Shown here: piece after piece, positions 42,436 through 52,249 of the stretch
Position numbering within the stretch: position 1 is the first letter of the stretch
Layout: the number at the start of each line of letters is the position of its first letter
NCBI GenBank assembly: GCA_900759045.1
Contig: CAAETU010000048.1
Span: 20,399-84,398, forward strand
Direction: 5' to 3'
Source of the DNA: an uncultured Collinsella sp.
GTDB taxonomy: Bacteria; Actinomycetota; Coriobacteriia; Coriobacteriales; Coriobacteriaceae
Length of the DNA: 64,000 bases
The notes under the pieces: model-generated
What the model was told of the DNA's origin: nothing
What the model saw: only the letters and a program-made list of their open reading frames with translations
Databases searched by the model: none
Program-made: the position numbers and the translations under genes

Positions 42436-42993
42436 ATGGCAGAAGAGAAGTATGTGCCGCGTCTGAAGACCAAGTACAACAACGAGATCAAGCAGCAGCT
42501 TCAGGACAAGTTCCAGTACGAGAACGTCATGATGATCCCCAAGTTTGAGAAGATTGTCGTGAACATGGGTGTCGGCGAGGCCGCTACCGATTCCAAGGCC
42601 ATCGACGGTGCCGTGCGCGACCTGCGCGCCATCACCGGCCAGCAGCCGATGATCACCCGTGCGCGCAAGTCCATCGCTACCTTCCGCCTGCGCGCTGGTA
42701 TGCCGATCGGCTGCAAGGTTACCCTGCGTGGCGACCGTATGTGGGAGTTCTTCGATCGTCTGACCTCCGTCGCGATCCCCCGTATCCGCGACTTCCGCGG
42801 CATCTCCGCCAAGAGCTTCGACGGCCGTGGTAACTTCTCCATGGGCGTCACCGAGCAGCTCATCTTCCCCGAGATCGACTTCGACTCCGTCGATCACCAG
42901 CGTGGTATGGACATCACTTTCGTGACCACCGCCAACACCGATGAGGAGGCCAAGGCCCTTCTGGACGCCTTCGGTTTCCCGTTCAAGAAATAG
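42436..42993 (+). CDS. rplE: Ribosomal protein uL5
   Basis: 185 aa, normal length for bacterial L5. Typical L5 segments are [36 protein letters not shown] and [18 protein letters not shown]5 binds 5S rRNA and contacts P-site tRNA at the central protuberance. AAGGAG lies 7 nt before the ATG. It is the first ribosomal gene here; the usual rplN-rplX neighbours are absent upstream, where xdhC is found instead. Confidence 0.97.
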   Translation: MAEEKYVPRLKTKYNNEIKQQLQDKFQYENVMMIPKFEKIVVNMGVGEAATDSKAIDGAVRDLRAITGQQPMITRARKSIATFRLRAGMPIGCKVTLRGDRMWEFFDRLTSVAIPRIRDFRGISAKSFDGRGNFSMGVTEQLIFPEIDFDSVDHQRGMDITFVTTANTDEEAKALLDAFGFPFKK

Positions 42994-43072
42994 GTTCACC
43001 TGCCCTATAAGCGCCGTTCCCACAAGGGGTCGGCGCTTGGGGCGAACAATACTCTATGTGAGGAGGATATAA

Positions 43073-43258
43073 GTGGCTAAGACATCGATGATCGTCAAGT
43101 GCAATCGCAAGCAGAAGTTCTCTACTCGTGAGTACACGCGCTGCCAGCGCTGCGGCCGTCCGCACTCTGTGTACCGCAAGTTCGGCCTGTGCCGTGTCTG
43201 CTTCCGCGAGCTTGCACTCAAGGGCGAGCTTCCCGGCGTTAAGAAGGCCAGCTGGTAA
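43073..43258 (+). CDS. rpsN: Ribosomal protein uS14, zinc-binding type
   Basis: 61 aa, the short C+ form. Two CxxC pairs ([20 protein letters not shown]) hold a zinc ion. It starts with GTG after AGGAGG. The short form is usual in Gram-positive bacteria; a zinc-free paralogue, if any, lies outside this window. Spacing to rplE is 79 nt. Confidence 0.97.
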   Translation: MAKTSMIVKCNRKQKFSTREYTRCQRCGRPHSVYRKFGLCRVCFRELALKGELPGVKKASW

Positions 43259-43377
43259 GTCACTACCAGCGTTTCAAGCATCAGTTTGGAACAGGGAAAA
43301 CGCGCTAAATAGGCTTTGCCGTTAAGGGCGGCGAAGAACCAAGAGCACGTGTTCATCAAGAACGAAGGAGAATCTGT

Positions 43378-43776
43378 ATGAACCTTACAGACCCGATCGC
43401 AGATATGCTTACGCGCATCCGTAACGCTAACTCTGTGAACAAGGCCACGGTCTCCATGCCGAGCAGCAAGAAGCTCGTCGAGATCGCTCGTGTTCTGCAC
43501 GAGGAAGGCTACATCGAGGGCTACGATGTCGAGGACACCGTTCCCCAGAAGACTCTGCACATCACGCTTAAGTATGGTCCCAAGAAGGCTAGGGTCATCA
43601 ACGGCATCCGCCGCATTTCCAAGCCGGGCCTGCGTAAGTACACCGGCGTTGCCGACATGCCCCGCGTCCGCGGTGGCCTTGGTACCGCCATTATTTCCAC
43701 CAGCCATGGCGTTATGACCGACCGCGATGCTCGCAAGCACAACGTCGGCGGCGAGATTATCGCTTACGTCTGGTAA
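43378..43776 (+). CDS. rpsH: Ribosomal protein uS8
   Basis: 132 aa, full length. [14 protein letters not shown] at the N-terminus and the C-terminal [26 protein letters not shown] are diagnostic. S8 binds helix 21 of 16S rRNA and, in E. coli, represses the spc operon at rplE. A 119-nt gap before it is larger than usual and holds no gene; GAAGGAG lies 7 nt before the ATG. Confidence 0.97.
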   Translation: MNLTDPIADMLTRIRNANSVNKATVSMPSSKKLVEIARVLHEEGYIEGYDVEDTVPQKTLHITLKYGPKKARVINGIRRISKPGLRKYTGVADMPRVRGGLGTAIISTSHGVMTDRDARKHNVGGEIIAYVW

Positions 43777-43809
43777 TTCGGTCGGTAGGTAGAAGGAAAG
43801 GAGATCACC

Positions 43810-44346
43810 GTGTCTCGTATCGGTAATAAGCCTGTCCAGATTCCCGCCGGAGTCGAAGTGGCAGTCAACGGCAACAACGTTGTCGTCAAGGGCCCCAAGG
43901 GCCAGCTCGAGCTCGATGTTTTTGAGAAGCTCACCATCAACGTCGAGGACAACGTCCTCACCGTTTCCCGTCCCGACGACGAGCGTGAGACCCGTGCCCG
44001 CCACGGCCTCACCCGCGCCCTCATCCACAACATGGTTGTTGGCGTTTCCGAGGGCTTCGAGAAGAAGCTCGAGCTCGCCGGCGTCGGTTACCGCGTGCAG
44101 CAGAAGGGCAAGAACCTCGAGTTCTCCCTGGGCTTCTCGCACCCCGTGATCGTCGAGGCTCCCGAGGGCATCACCTTCGAGGTTCCCGACAACACCCACG
44201 TGAACGTCAAGGGTATCAACAAGCAGCAGGTCGGTCAGATCGCCGCTGAGATCCGCGGCCATCGTCCTCCCGAGCCTTACAAGGGCAAGGGTATCCACTA
44301 TGTTGGCGAGCACATCCGCCGCAAGCTGGGTAAGGCCGCCAAGTAG
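43810..44346 (+). CDS. rplF: Ribosomal protein uL6
   Basis: 178 aa, full length. [16 protein letters not shown] starts the protein and GPYK-type variant [22 protein letters not shown] ends it. L6 supports the sarcin-ricin loop region. It starts with GTG after AAGGAGAT, 33 nt from rpsH. A CCAGCACC/GGTGCTGG hairpin at 44372-44393 lies between it and rplR. Confidence 0.97.
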   Translation: MSRIGNKPVQIPAGVEVAVNGNNVVVKGPKGQLELDVFEKLTINVEDNVLTVSRPDDERETRARHGLTRALIHNMVVGVSEGFEKKLELAGVGYRVQQKGKNLEFSLGFSHPVIVEAPEGITFEVPDNTHVNVKGINKQQVGQIAAEIRGHRPPEPYKGKGIHYVGEHIRRKLGKAAK

Positions 44347-44421
44347 TCGTAAGCGACTCACTCGCATAAGACCAGCACCCCGTTAGGTGCTGGCAAGATC
44401 AACCTTTTTAGGAGTTTACGT

Positions 44422-44790
44422 ATGAACAAGCATAAGGCGAAGCTGGAAGGCCTCAAGCGTCGTCAGCGTCGTGTTCGCGGCAAGGTCTCGGGTACCGCCG
44501 AGCGTCCGCGTCTTCGCGTGACCCGTACTAACGCCAACATCTATGCCCAGATCATCGACGACAGCAAGGGCTCCAGCCTGACGCTCGTCTCCGCCTCGAC
44601 CCTCGAGGCCGAGTTCAAGGGCACCCACACCTCGAACAAGGAGGCTGCGGAGAAGGTCGGTCAGCTCGTTGGCAAGCGTGCCATCGAGGCCGGCATCACC
44701 AAGGTCGCTTTCGATCGTGGTGGCCGTATCTACCATGGCCGCGTCAAGGCCCTCGCCGACGGTGCTCGTGCCGCCGGTCTCGAGTTCTAG
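44422..44790 (+). CDS. rplR: Ribosomal protein uL18
   Basis: 122 aa, full length. [19 protein letters not shown] and the C-terminal [20 protein letters not shown] are typical. L18 brings 5S rRNA into the 50S subunit together with L5. AGGAG lies 7 nt before the ATG and rpsE follows after 14 nt. Confidence 0.97.
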   Translation: MNKHKAKLEGLKRRQRRVRGKVSGTAERPRLRVTRTNANIYAQIIDDSKGSSLTLVSASTLEAEFKGTHTSNKEAAEKVGQLVGKRAIEAGITKVAFDRGGRIYHGRVKALADGARAAGLEF

Positions 44791-44804
44791 GAGGTATGTA
44801 GCAC

Positions 44805-45329
44805 ATGGCTCGTAATCAGAAGCAGCAGCGCGAGGCCTCCGAGTTCGAGGAGCGCGTCGTTTACATCAACCGCGTGTCGAAGACCGTCAAGGGTGGTCGT
44901 CGCATGAGCCTCGTCGCTCTCGTCGTCGTTGGCGACGGCAAGGGCAACGTCGGCGTTGGCATGGGCAAGTCCGCTGAGGTGCCCATGGCCATCTCCAAGG
45001 CGTCTCTCGATGCCAAGAAGAACATGTTCCACGTGCCGGTGACCGAGCAGGGCACCATCCCGCACGAGGTTCTCGGTCACTTTGGTGCCGGCCGCATCAT
45101 CATCAAGCCCGCTGTCGAGGGTACCGGCGTTATCGCCGGCGGCGCTGTGCGTCCCCTCTTCGAGCTTGCTGGCATCAAGAACGTCCTGTCCAAGTCCCTC
45201 GGTACCGACAACGGCCTCAACATCATCAAGGCTGCCGTCGAGGGCCTCAAGGAGCTCTCCAGCCCTGAGGACGTCGCGGCTCGCCGTGGCCTGACGGTCT
45301 CCGAGATGTTCGTCGGTAAGGAGAACTAA
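44805..45329 (+). CDS. rpsE: Ribosomal protein uS5
   Basis: 174 aa, normal length. The N-terminal double-stranded RNA-binding part includes [20 protein letters not shown] and the fold continues with [13 protein letters not shown] and [15 protein letters not shown]5 acts in decoding fidelity and mRNA unwinding. AGGAGG lies 11 nt before the ATG. rpmD begins two bases after its stop. Confidence 0.97.
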   Translation: MARNQKQQREASEFEERVVYINRVSKTVKGGRRMSLVALVVVGDGKGNVGVGMGKSAEVPMAISKASLDAKKNMFHVPVTEQGTIPHEVLGHFGAGRIIIKPAVEGTGVIAGGAVRPLFELAGIKNVLSKSLGTDNGLNIIKAAVEGLKELSSPEDVAARRGLTVSEMFVGKEN

Positions 45330-45331
45330 GC

Positions 45332-45514
45332 ATGGCTGACACCATCAAGATCAAGCAGGTCCGCAGCACCAACGGTTGCAAGCAGGACCAGGTCCGTACT
45401 GTCCGTGCCCTCGGTCTCCACAGGATCCGCGAGGTTCGCGAGATTGCTGACAACGAGTCCGTCCGCGGCATGATCTTCAAGGTCAAGCACCTTGTCGAGA
45501 TTGTAGAGGAGTAG
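45332..45514 (+). CDS. rpmD: Ribosomal protein uL30
   Basis: 60 aa, full length. KIKQVRS, KQDQVRTVRALGLHRI and the end VRGMIFKVKHLVEIVEE identify it. It lies 2 nt after rpsE and 3 nt before rplO, so the three genes are a tight translational unit with ribosome sites inside the preceding genes. Confidence 0.96.
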   Translation: MADTIKIKQVRSTNGCKQDQVRTVRALGLHRIREVREIADNESVRGMIFKVKHLVEIVEE

Positions 45515-45517
45515 CAA

Positions 45518-45967
45518 ATGCAGCTTCACGATCTTACTCCCGCGCCCGGTTCCACCAAGAACCGCAAGCGCGTCGGCCGTGGCAATTCTTCGGGTCACGG
45601 CACCACTTCTGGCCGCGGTCAGAAGGGCCAGGGTTCCCGCTCTGGCGGCACCAAGGGTGCCGGCTTCGAGGGTGGCCAGACTCCGCTGGCTATGCGCCTG
45701 CCCAAGCTTCCGGGCTTCCGCAACCCCCGTCGTATCGAGTACACCGCTGTTAACGTTGAGCGTCTCGAGCGCAAGTTCGAGGACGGCGCTGTGATCGACG
45801 GTGCCGCTCTTAAGGCCGCTCGCATCACCAAGAGCGAGTTCGAGCCCGTCAAGGTGCTCGGCAATGGTGAGCTCACCAAGAAGTTCACGGTCAAGGTCGA
45901 CAAGGTCAGCGCTTCTGCGCAGGCCAAGATCGAGGCCGCCGGCGGAAAGGTCGAGCTGCCGTGCTAA
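45518..45967 (+). CDS. rplO: Ribosomal protein uL15
   Basis: 149 aa, normal length. The Gly/Lys/Arg-rich N-terminus ([18 protein letters not shown]) enters the rRNA core and the [10 protein letters not shown] segment follows. The C-terminus ends ...KVELPC. The last codons overlap the GTG start of secY by 7 nt. Confidence 0.97.
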   Translation: MQLHDLTPAPGSTKNRKRVGRGNSSGHGTTSGRGQKGQGSRSGGTKGAGFEGGQTPLAMRLPKLPGFRNPRRIEYTAVNVERLERKFEDGAVIDGAALKAARITKSEFEPVKVLGNGELTKKFTVKVDKVSASAQAKIEAAGGKVELPC

Positions 45968-47247
45968 ATGGTCTTAAGAATGCTTTCCGCATCAAAGAAT
46001 TGCGCGAAAAGATTCTTTTTACCATAGCTATGCTCGTCGTGTACCGCATTGGTGCGCACGTTCCTGTGCCCGGCATTCCCTTCCAGGGGATGCTGGGCCT
46101 TTTCTCGACCGATAACAATTCGGTCGCCGCAGGTGCTATGGCCCTCCTGAATCTTTTCTCTGGTGGCGCGTTGAGCTATGTTTCGGTGTTCTCCCTGGGC
46201 ATCATGCCTTACATCACCAGCTCGATCATCCTCCAGATGCTCCAGGCCGTTGTGCCTTCCCTGCATGAGCTTGCCCGCGAGGGCGAGGTCGGTCAGACCA
46301 AGATTACGCAGTATTCGCGTTACCTCACCCTGGCTCTGGCAATCCTCAACTCCGTGGGTTACCTCTTCCTCTTTAAGAGCTTCGGCATCAGCTTTACTGG
46401 CGCCGGCGCTCCCGAGATCATCTTCGACCTCATGATCGTCGGCACGCTCACCGCGGGCGCCATGCTGATCATGTGGATTGGTGAGCTCATCACCCAGCGC
46501 GGTATCGGCAATGGCATGTCGCTGATCATCTTTGCGAACATCATGGCCGGTCTGCCGCAGGCGATCTTCTCCAGCACCGAGGGCAATGCCGGTGGCATCA
46601 TCACCATGGTGATCATCTGCGCCATCATCCTGCTGGTCATCCCGCTGATCGTTTTCCTTGAGCGCGGCCAGCGCCGCATTCCGGTCTCCTACGCTAAGCG
46701 CGTCGTGGGCCGTCGCATGATGGGTGGCCAGACCACCTACCTGCCCATCAAGGTCAACACCGCGGGCGTCGTGCCGATCATCTTCGCTTCGGCGCTGCTG
46801 TACTTCCCGGCCCAGATTGCCGTGTTCTTCCCCGGCATCGGCTGGATTCAGGCAGTTGCCTCTGCGCTTTCGACCGGTTGGCTCAACTGGGTGCTTAACG
46901 TTGTCCTCATCGTGTTCTTCGCGTACTTCTACACCTCCATGGTGTTCAACCCCGATGACACGGCCGACAACCTTAAGAAGCAGGGCGGCTTTATTCCGGG
47001 CGTCCGTCCGGGTAGGGCTACCGCGGCCTACATCAAGAACGCGCTCAACAAGATCACGCTTCCCAGCGCTGTCTTTTTGGCGCTCATCGCCATCGTGCCT
47101 TCGATCATCTTCTCCTTCACGGGTAACCATCTGATCCAGGCATTTGGCGGCACGTCTATCCTCATTATGGTCGGCGTCGTGCTCGACACGGTCGATAAGC
47201 TCGAAGGCCAGATCAAGATGTATGATTACGATGGATTCTTTAAATAG
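45961..47247 (+). CDS. secY: SecY, protein-conducting channel subunit
   Basis: 428 aa with ten membrane spans. It starts [17 protein letters not shown] and has the plug-region [36 protein letters not shown], and the cytoplasmic loop motif [16 protein letters not shown] with the conserved Arg residues contacted by SecA and ribosomes. The start is GTG at 45961 inside the rplO end, with GGAAAGG upstream. It forms the SecYEG translocon in the cytoplasmic membrane. Confidence 0.97.
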   Translation: MLNGLKNAFRIKELREKILFTIAMLVVYRIGAHVPVPGIPFQGMLGLFSTDNNSVAAGAMALLNLFSGGALSYVSVFSLGIMPYITSSIILQMLQAVVPSLHELAREGEVGQTKITQYSRYLTLALAILNSVGYLFLFKSFGISFTGAGAPEIIFDLMIVGTLTAGAMLIMWIGELITQRGIGNGMSLIIFANIMAGLPQAIFSSTEGNAGGIITMVIICAIILLVIPLIVFLERGQRRIPVSYAKRVVGRRMMGGQTTYLPIKVNTAGVVPIIFASALLYFPAQIAVFFPGIGWIQAVASALSTGWLNWVLNVVLIVFFAYFYTSMVFNPDDTADNLKKQGGFIPGVRPGRATAAYIKNALNKITLPSAVFLALIAIVPSIIFSFTGNHLIQAFGGTSILIMVGVVLDTVDKLEGQIKMYDYDGFFK

Positions 47248-47265
47248 GCTAGAGGAGGATTGCTC

Positions 47266-47892
47266 ATGAACCTCGTATTGCTCGGAGCTCCGGGTGCCGG
47301 TAAGGGCACCGTCGCACAGGAGCTCGTCGCCGAGTTTGGCGTCGCTCACATTTCCACGGGCGACCTGCTGCGTGCTGCCGTCAAGGGTGGCACCGAGCTT
47401 GGTATTCAGGCTAAGAAGTACATGGACGCTGGCGAGCTCGTTCCCGACCAGCTCGTGATCGACCTTGTCAAGGAGCGCCTTGCCGCCGATGACGCCCAGC
47501 AGGGCTTCATCCTCGATGGCTTCCCGCGCAACACCGCCCAGGCTGTGACGCTCGATTCCGAGCTCTCCGCCATGGGTCGCGAGATCGACTGCGCCCTTCT
47601 GGTCGATGTGGCCCCCGATGTCATCATCGATCGTCTGTCTTCGCGTCGCACCTGCCGCGCCTGCGGTTACACCGGCACTGCTGCCGATGCTACCTGCCCC
47701 AAGTGCGGCGGCGAGATGTATCAGCGCGACGACGACAAGCCCGAGACCATCAAGAACCGTCTCGACGTCTACGAGAAGTCCACGAGCCCGCTCGTCGACT
47801 ACTATCGTGGCCAGGGTCTGCTCAAGTCGGTCAACGGTGACCAGGCTCGCGAGACCGTGTACGGGGATGTCAAAGAGGCTCTCGGTCTATGA
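47266..47892 (+). CDS. adk: Adenylate kinase, zinc-lid type
   Basis: 208 aa. The P-loop is GAPGAGKGT (residues 7-15). The lid carries four cysteines (CRACGYTGT and CPKCGG), the zinc-binding form usual in Gram-positive bacteria, and DGFPRN is the NMP-binding signature. It balances ATP, ADP and AMP. The ATG at 47266 follows AGAGGAGG; a TTG two codons upstream is a less likely start. Its stop overlaps map as ATGA. Confidence 0.97.
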   Translation: MNLVLLGAPGAGKGTVAQELVAEFGVAHISTGDLLRAAVKGGTELGIQAKKYMDAGELVPDQLVIDLVKERLAADDAQQGFILDGFPRNTAQAVTLDSELSAMGREIDCALLVDVAPDVIIDRLSSRRTCRACGYTGTAADATCPKCGGEMYQRDDDKPETIKNRLDVYEKSTSPLVDYYRGQGLLKSVNGDQARETVYGDVKEALGL

Positions 47893-48677
47893 TCAAGATT
47901 AAGTCTGCAACGCAAATTGATCAGATGAAGAAGGCAGGAGCGCTATCTAAGATGGCGCTCCGCCACGTTGGAGCCATGGTTCGCCCCGGCGTGTCGACCT
48001 TCGAGCTCGATCAGCTTGCGGAGCAGATTATCCGCATGCATGGCGGCACCCCTGCCTTTAAGGGCTATGGCGGTTTCCCGGGGACCATTTGCGCATCGAT
48101 CAACGATGCCGTGGTCCACGGTATTCCCAACCCCGACATGATCCTGCGTGATGGCGATATCATCTCCATCGATACGGGAGCTGTCGTTGACGGTTGGGTT
48201 GGCGATAACGCCTGGACGTTTTTCGTCGGCACGCCCACGCCCGAGGCCAAGGCCCTGTGCGAGGTTACGCGCGATTGCCTAAAGGCTGCCATCGAGCAGG
48301 CTGTTCCCGGTAACCATATCGGGGACGTTGGCTATGCCGTTCAGTCTCTCGCCGAGTCTCACGGTTACGGCGTGCTTCGCGATTACGTGGGGCATGGTAT
48401 CGGCCGTGTGATGCACGAGGACCCCAACGTTCCAAATTATGGAAAGAAGGGGAGAGGCGTTCGCCTTCAGGCTGGTATGGTCATCGCCATCGAGCCGATG
48501 GTTACGATGGGTTCCAATCATGTGAGCACGGGCTCCGATGGTTGGATCGTAACGACCAACGATCACCTGCCCGCCGCGCACTACGAGAACACCGTCGCCA
48601 TTACCAATGACGGTCCGGTGATTCTTACCACGGATGCCCAGGGTTCCTGGTGTTCCTTGCAAGGTGGAGAAATGTAA
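47889..48677 (+). CDS. map: Methionine aminopeptidase, type I
   Basis: 262 aa, no N-terminal extension. Metal ligands are the two Asp in SIDTGAVVDGWVGDNAW, the His in YVGHGIGRVMHE, and Glu residues in AIEPMVTMG and near HYENTVAI. It removes initiator methionine from nascent proteins. The ATG overlaps the adk stop by 4 nt. A small TCCAC/GTGGA hairpin follows the stop. Confidence 0.97.
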   Translation: MIKIKSATQIDQMKKAGALSKMALRHVGAMVRPGVSTFELDQLAEQIIRMHGGTPAFKGYGGFPGTICASINDAVVHGIPNPDMILRDGDIISIDTGAVVDGWVGDNAWTFFVGTPTPEAKALCEVTRDCLKAAIEQAVPGNHIGDVGYAVQSLAESHGYGVLRDYVGHGIGRVMHEDPNVPNYGKKGRGVRLQAGMVIAIEPMVTMGSNHVSTGSDGWIVTTNDHLPAAHYENTVAITNDGPVILTTDAQGSWCSLQGGEM

Positions 48678-48713
48678 CAAGTTCCACTTAGATGTGGAGC
48701 CATTACGAAGATA

Positions 48714-48742
48714 TTACGATACGTGCATGCGTATTGTAGAAT
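48714..48742 (+). promoter_or_regulatory. Promoter of infA and the alpha operon
   Basis: TTACGA (48714-48719), 17 nt, TAGAAT (48737-48742). infA starts 40 nt downstream. Confidence 0.6.
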
Positions 48743-48781
48743 ACTCAATCGCTGTCGTTTTCTAGAGAAAGATGATTGCTT

Positions 48782-49000
48782 GTGAAGAAGGAAGACGCAA
48801 TTGAGCTCGAGGGTACGGTAAAGGAGCCGCTGCCCAACGCCATGTTTAAGGTTGAGCTCGAGAACGGTCATTCGGTTCTGTGCAACATTTCTGGCAAGAT
48901 CCGAATGAATTACATCCGCATTCTCCCCGGTGACAGGGTTGTCGTGGAGCTTTCCCCGTACGACCTGACCCGTGGTCGCATCACCTATCGCTATAAATAG
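48782..49000 (+). CDS. infA: Translation initiation factor IF-1
   Basis: 72 aa, exactly the usual length when started at the GTG at 48782 ([13 protein letters not shown]). It is an OB-fold protein with the diagnostic [12 protein letters not shown] and the end [11 protein letters not shown]-1 occupies the ribosomal A site during initiation. A TTG two codons upstream would add two residues; the GTG gives the normal N-terminus. The ribosome site is weak. Confidence 0.95.
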   Translation: MKKEDAIELEGTVKEPLPNAMFKVELENGHSVLCNISGKIRMNYIRILPGDRVVVELSPYDLTRGRITYRYK

Positions 49001-49002
49001 CG

Positions 49003-49098
49003 ACACGCATACACGCTCTATTCCGACTGCAGGCTTAGCTCAACCTACGGTCGGTTTGCGTGTGAAGACCAGCCATAGTTTTAAACGCCTGCGGCTGG
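49003..49098 (+). other. Two-hairpin leader between infA and rpmJ
   Basis: A long nested stem pairs ACACGC (49003-49008) with GCGTGT (49058-49063), CCGAC (49023) with GTCGG (49050) and AGG with CCT. A second stem pairs CCAGCC (49069-49074) with GGCTGG (49093-49098). There is no T-run. It could be an autoregulatory site of the alpha operon. Confidence 0.45.
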
Positions 49099-49147
49099 GC
49101 GAGTAGATAGTAGGGAAGTAGTTTGAGCGCTACCGAAAGGAAGAACG

Positions 49148-49261
49148 ATGAAGGTACGTCCTTCGGTCAAGAAGATGTGCGATAAGTGCAAAATCATTAG
49201 GCGCCATGGCAAGGTCCTCGTCATTTGCGAGAACCCCCGTCATAAGCAGCGTCAGGGTTAA
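49148..49261 (+). CDS. rpmJ: Ribosomal protein bL36
   Basis: A short gene of 37 codons beginning [19 protein letters not shown]. It keeps the zinc ligands Cys11, Cys14, Cys27 and a His near 32 ([10 protein letters not shown]). This is the zinc-containing form of L36, a late 50S protein. GAAAGGAAG precedes the ATG; rpsM follows after 14 nt. Confidence 0.96.
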   Translation: MKVRPSVKKMCDKCKIIRRHGKVLVICENPRHKQRQG

Positions 49262-49275
49262 GAGAGGAGACTACG

Positions 49276-49650
49276 TTGGCCCGTATTAATGGTGTCGATC
49301 TCCCGCGTGAGAAGCGCGTTGAGATCGGTCTGACCTACATTTACGGCATCGGCCGCACCACTGCGACGAAGATCTGCGTCGAGTGCAACGTTAACGTGGA
49401 CACGCGCGTTAAGGACCTCACCGAGGATGAAGTTAACGCCATCCGCGATTATATCGATAAGAATCAGATCATGGTTGAGGGCGACCTCCGCCGTGAGCGC
49501 AACCAGAACGTCAAGCGCCTTATGGACATCGGCTGCAACCGCGGCCTTCGTCACCGCAAGGGCCTCCCGGTCCGCGGCCAGCGCACCCACACTAACGCTC
49601 GTACCCGCAAGGGCCCGAAGCGTCAGATCGGTGCTAAGAAGAAGAAATAA
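49276..49650 (+). CDS. rpsM: Ribosomal protein uS13
   Basis: 124 aa, full length. [20 protein letters not shown] starts it, and the basic tail [19 protein letters not shown] is typical. S13 sits in the 30S head and bridges to L5. It uses a TTG start after AGAGAGGAG, an uncommon codon for this gene. Confidence 0.97.
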   Translation: MARINGVDLPREKRVEIGLTYIYGIGRTTATKICVECNVNVDTRVKDLTEDEVNAIRDYIDKNQIMVEGDLRRERNQNVKRLMDIGCNRGLRHRKGLPVRGQRTHTNARTRKGPKRQIGAKKKK

Positions 49651-49664
49651 GGAGCGCTAGATAG

Positions 49665-50069
49665 ATGGCTACTGCTAAGAAGAACGTTCGCGCTGCCCGT
49701 CTGAAGCGCGCGGACCGTAAGAACATTTCCGTGGGCCAGGCTCACATTCGTTCTACGTTCAACAACACGATCGTTTCGATCACCGATCCCCAGGGCAACG
49801 TCATTTCCTGGAAGTCGGCTGGCCAGGTGGGCTTCAAGGGCTCCCGTAAGTCCACGCCGTTCGCTGCCCAGATGGCTGCCGAGGCTGCTGCCAAGCAGGC
49901 CATGGAGCACGGTATGAAGAAGGTTTCCGTCTTCGTCAAGGGCCCCGGCTCCGGTCGTGAGACCGCCATCCGCTCCCTCCAGGCTGCTGGCCTCGAGGTC
50001 TCGAGCATCCAGGACAAGACCCCCATTCCGCACAATGGCTGCCGCCCCAAGAAGCGTCGCCGCGTGTAA
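49665..50069 (+). CDS. rpsK: Ribosomal protein uS11
   Basis: 134 aa, full length. [22 protein letters not shown] and the C-terminal [15 protein letters not shown] are diagnostic. It binds the 30S platform near the E site. AAGGAG lies 11 nt before the ATG, within the gap after rpsM. Confidence 0.97.
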   Translation: MATAKKNVRAARLKRADRKNISVGQAHIRSTFNNTIVSITDPQGNVISWKSAGQVGFKGSRKSTPFAAQMAAEAAAKQAMEHGMKKVSVFVKGPGSGRETAIRSLQAAGLEVSSIQDKTPIPHNGCRPKKRRRV

Positions 50070-50088
50070 CTGAAAGGATCGTATCAAT

Positions 50089-50685
50089 ATGGCAATCGAC
50101 AGGACTCCTGTTCTTAAGCGCTGCCGTCAGCTCGGGATCGATCCCGCTGAGCTCGGTTACAGCAGCAAGAAGGAATCTATCCGTCAGCCCAAGCGCCGTC
50201 GCAAGGAATCTGAGTACGGCATGCAGCTGCGTGAGAAGCAGAAGGTCAAGTTCATCTATGGCGTTCTGGAGAAGCAGTTCCACGGCTACTTCAACAAGGC
50301 TCGTAAGATGAACGGCGTCACCGGTGAGAACCTCATGATCATCCTTGAGTCTCGCCTCGACAACGTCGTCTTCCGTCTTGGCTTCGCCCGTACCCGCAAA
50401 GAGGCTCGTCAGTCCGTCCGTCACGGTCACTTCACCGTGAACGGCAAGCGCGTGGACATCCCGTCCTACCGCGTCAAGGCCGGCGACGTCGTCGCTGTCG
50501 GCGAGAAGTTCCGTGACCTCCTCCCCATCAAGGAGGCCCTGATTTCCTCCGAGCGCTTTGAGGTCCCTGGCTGGCTCGAGGTCGATATCGAGAAGCTGTC
50601 TGGTAACGTGCTCGCTCTGCCGACGCGTGAGCAGATCAGCGGTGATATCAACGAGCAGCTCATCGTCGAGCTCTACTCTAAGTAG
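50089..50685 (+). CDS. rpsD: Ribosomal protein uS4
   Basis: 198 aa, full length. The S4 RNA-binding domain lies near 90-155 (LESRLDNVVFRLGFARTRKE, VRHGHFTVNGKRV). The N-terminal region lacks the zinc cysteines found in some S4 proteins. S4 nucleates 30S assembly and in many bacteria represses its own operon. Confidence 0.97.
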   Translation: MAIDRTPVLKRCRQLGIDPAELGYSSKKESIRQPKRRRKESEYGMQLREKQKVKFIYGVLEKQFHGYFNKARKMNGVTGENLMIILESRLDNVVFRLGFARTRKEARQSVRHGHFTVNGKRVDIPSYRVKAGDVVAVGEKFRDLLPIKEALISSERFEVPGWLEVDIEKLSGNVLALPTREQISGDINEQLIVELYSK

Positions 50686-50717
50686 TCCATCCGGGCTGCT
50701 GAGGCTGGAGGTAATAC

Positions 50718-51659
50718 ATGTCAGAATTCATTAGGCCTCAGGTTCAGGTCGAAGAGATCAACGAGACCTCTGCTCGTGTCTCCGTCGAGCCGCTCGAGCG
50801 TGGCTACGGCGATACGCTGGGTAACTCGCTTCGTCGTGTTCTTCTGTCCTCGCTCGAGGGTGCCGCCGTCGAGGCCATTCAGATCGATGGTGCGCAGCAC
50901 GAGTTCATGACCATCCCTAACATGGTCGAGGATGTCACCGATATCGTCCTGAATGTCAAGGGTCTTGTCTTCAGGGCTCTCGGCACGACCGACGAGGCGA
51001 CCGCCACCATTTCGGTTGACGGCCCCTGCGAGGTCACCGGTGCGGACTTCTTTATTCCGTCCGAGTTTGAGCTGGTCAACCCCGACCAGCACATTGCTAC
51101 GCTCACCGAGGGCGGCCATCTCACCATGAGCATGCGCATCGGCTGTGGCCGCGGCTATGTTTCTGGCGAGGCCAACAAGCGCGACAACGATCCCATCGGT
51201 GTGATCCACGTCGACTCGCTGTACTCGCCGGTTTCCCGTTGCGCCAAGCTCGTTGAGGCTTGCCGTGTCGGTCAGCACACCGACTACGACCGCCTTGTCC
51301 TCGAGATCGAGACCAACGGTTCCATCGCCCCGCGCGACGCCGTGGTCCAGGCTGCCAATATCATCAACCAGCATATGGCCGCCTTTATGAACCTTGCCGA
51401 GACCCCCGAGGTCGAGGAGGAGGCTTCGATCTTCGCTCCCGAGGTCACCAACGACAACGCCGAGCTGGACAAGCAGATCGAGGACCTGGACCTTTCCGTC
51501 CGTTCCTACAACTGCCTTAAGCGCGCCAGCATTCACTCGGTCCGTCAGCTCGTTGAGTTCTCGGAGAACGATCTGCTCAACATCCGTAACTTCGGTGTTA
51601 AGTCGATCGAGGAAGTGAAGGACAAGCTTGAGTCCATGGGCCTGAGCCTGAAGGCTTAA
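50718..51659 (+). CDS. rpoA: RNA polymerase alpha subunit
   Basis: 313 aa. The N-terminal dimerisation domain (EPLERGYGDTLGNSLRRVLL) is joined by an acidic linker near 225-240 to the C-terminal domain with helix-hairpin-helix motifs (LDLSVRSYNCLKRASIHSV, NIRNFGVKSIEEVKDKL), which contacts UP elements and activators. GGAGG lies 9 nt before the ATG. Confidence 0.97.
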   Translation: MSEFIRPQVQVEEINETSARVSVEPLERGYGDTLGNSLRRVLLSSLEGAAVEAIQIDGAQHEFMTIPNMVEDVTDIVLNVKGLVFRALGTTDEATATISVDGPCEVTGADFFIPSEFELVNPDQHIATLTEGGHLTMSMRIGCGRGYVSGEANKRDNDPIGVIHVDSLYSPVSRCAKLVEACRVGQHTDYDRLVLEIETNGSIAPRDAVVQAANIINQHMAAFMNLAETPEVEEEASIFAPEVTNDNAELDKQIEDLDLSVRSYNCLKRASIHSVRQLVEFSENDLLNIRNFGVKSIEEVKDKLESMGLSLKA

Positions 51660-51689
51660 TGCTTCGCATATTTGAGGAGAAACTAGACC

Positions 51690-52157
51690 ATGCGTCACAA
51701 CGTTAAGAAGGGCCTGAAGCTCGGCACCGATGCGAGCCACACCAAGGCCATGAAGAAGAGCCTTGCTAAGGCCCTCTTCGAGAACGACCGCATCAAGACC
51801 ACCGAGACCCGCGCTAAGGCGCTGCGTTCGGTCGTCGATCCGATCATCACCTGGGCCAAGAAGGGCGACCTGCACTCTCGTCGTCTGGCTATCGCCAAGC
51901 TCGGCGATAAGCAGCTCGTTGCCGAGATCTTCGACAAGGCTGCTCAGGGCATGTGGCAGGACCGCAATGGCGGTTACACCCGCATCATGAAGCTCGGTAA
52001 CCGTAAGGGCGACAACGCTCCCATCGTTATCATGGAGCTCGTCACCGAGCCTTGCACGCCCAAGGCCAAGAAGGCTGCTCCGGCCCCCAAGAAGGCCGCT
52101 GCTCCCAAGAAGGTCGAGGCTGTCGAGGAGGCTCCCGCTGAGGAGACCGCTGAGTAG
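51690..52157 (+). CDS. rplQ: Ribosomal protein bL17, extended tail
   Basis: 155 aa; the core (1-120; KKGLKLGTDASHTKAMKKSL, KTTETRAKALR) is standard. The last about 35 residues are an Ala/Lys/Pro/Glu-rich extension (APAPKKAAAPKKVEAVEEAP) seen in actinobacterial L17. It ends the operon before a strong terminator. Confidence 0.96.
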   Translation: MRHNVKKGLKLGTDASHTKAMKKSLAKALFENDRIKTTETRAKALRSVVDPIITWAKKGDLHSRRLAIAKLGDKQLVAEIFDKAAQGMWQDRNGGYTRIMKLGNRKGDNAPIVIMELVTEPCTPKAKKAAPAPKKAAAPKKVEAVEEAPAEETAE

Positions 52158-52183
52158 ACATTCTGTCTGCATAGGCTATATTC

Positions 52184-52214
52184 GAGGGGTACGTTCGCGT
52201 ACCCCTCTTTTTTT
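52184..52214 (+). terminator. Terminator of the alpha operon
   Basis: A 10-bp perfect stem GAGGGGTACG/CGTACCCCTC with the stable loop TTCG is followed by seven T residues. Confidence 0.95.
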
Positions 52215-52249
52215 GTCGCAATACCGTTGCTAGTTTGTTGGGAGCGCCC

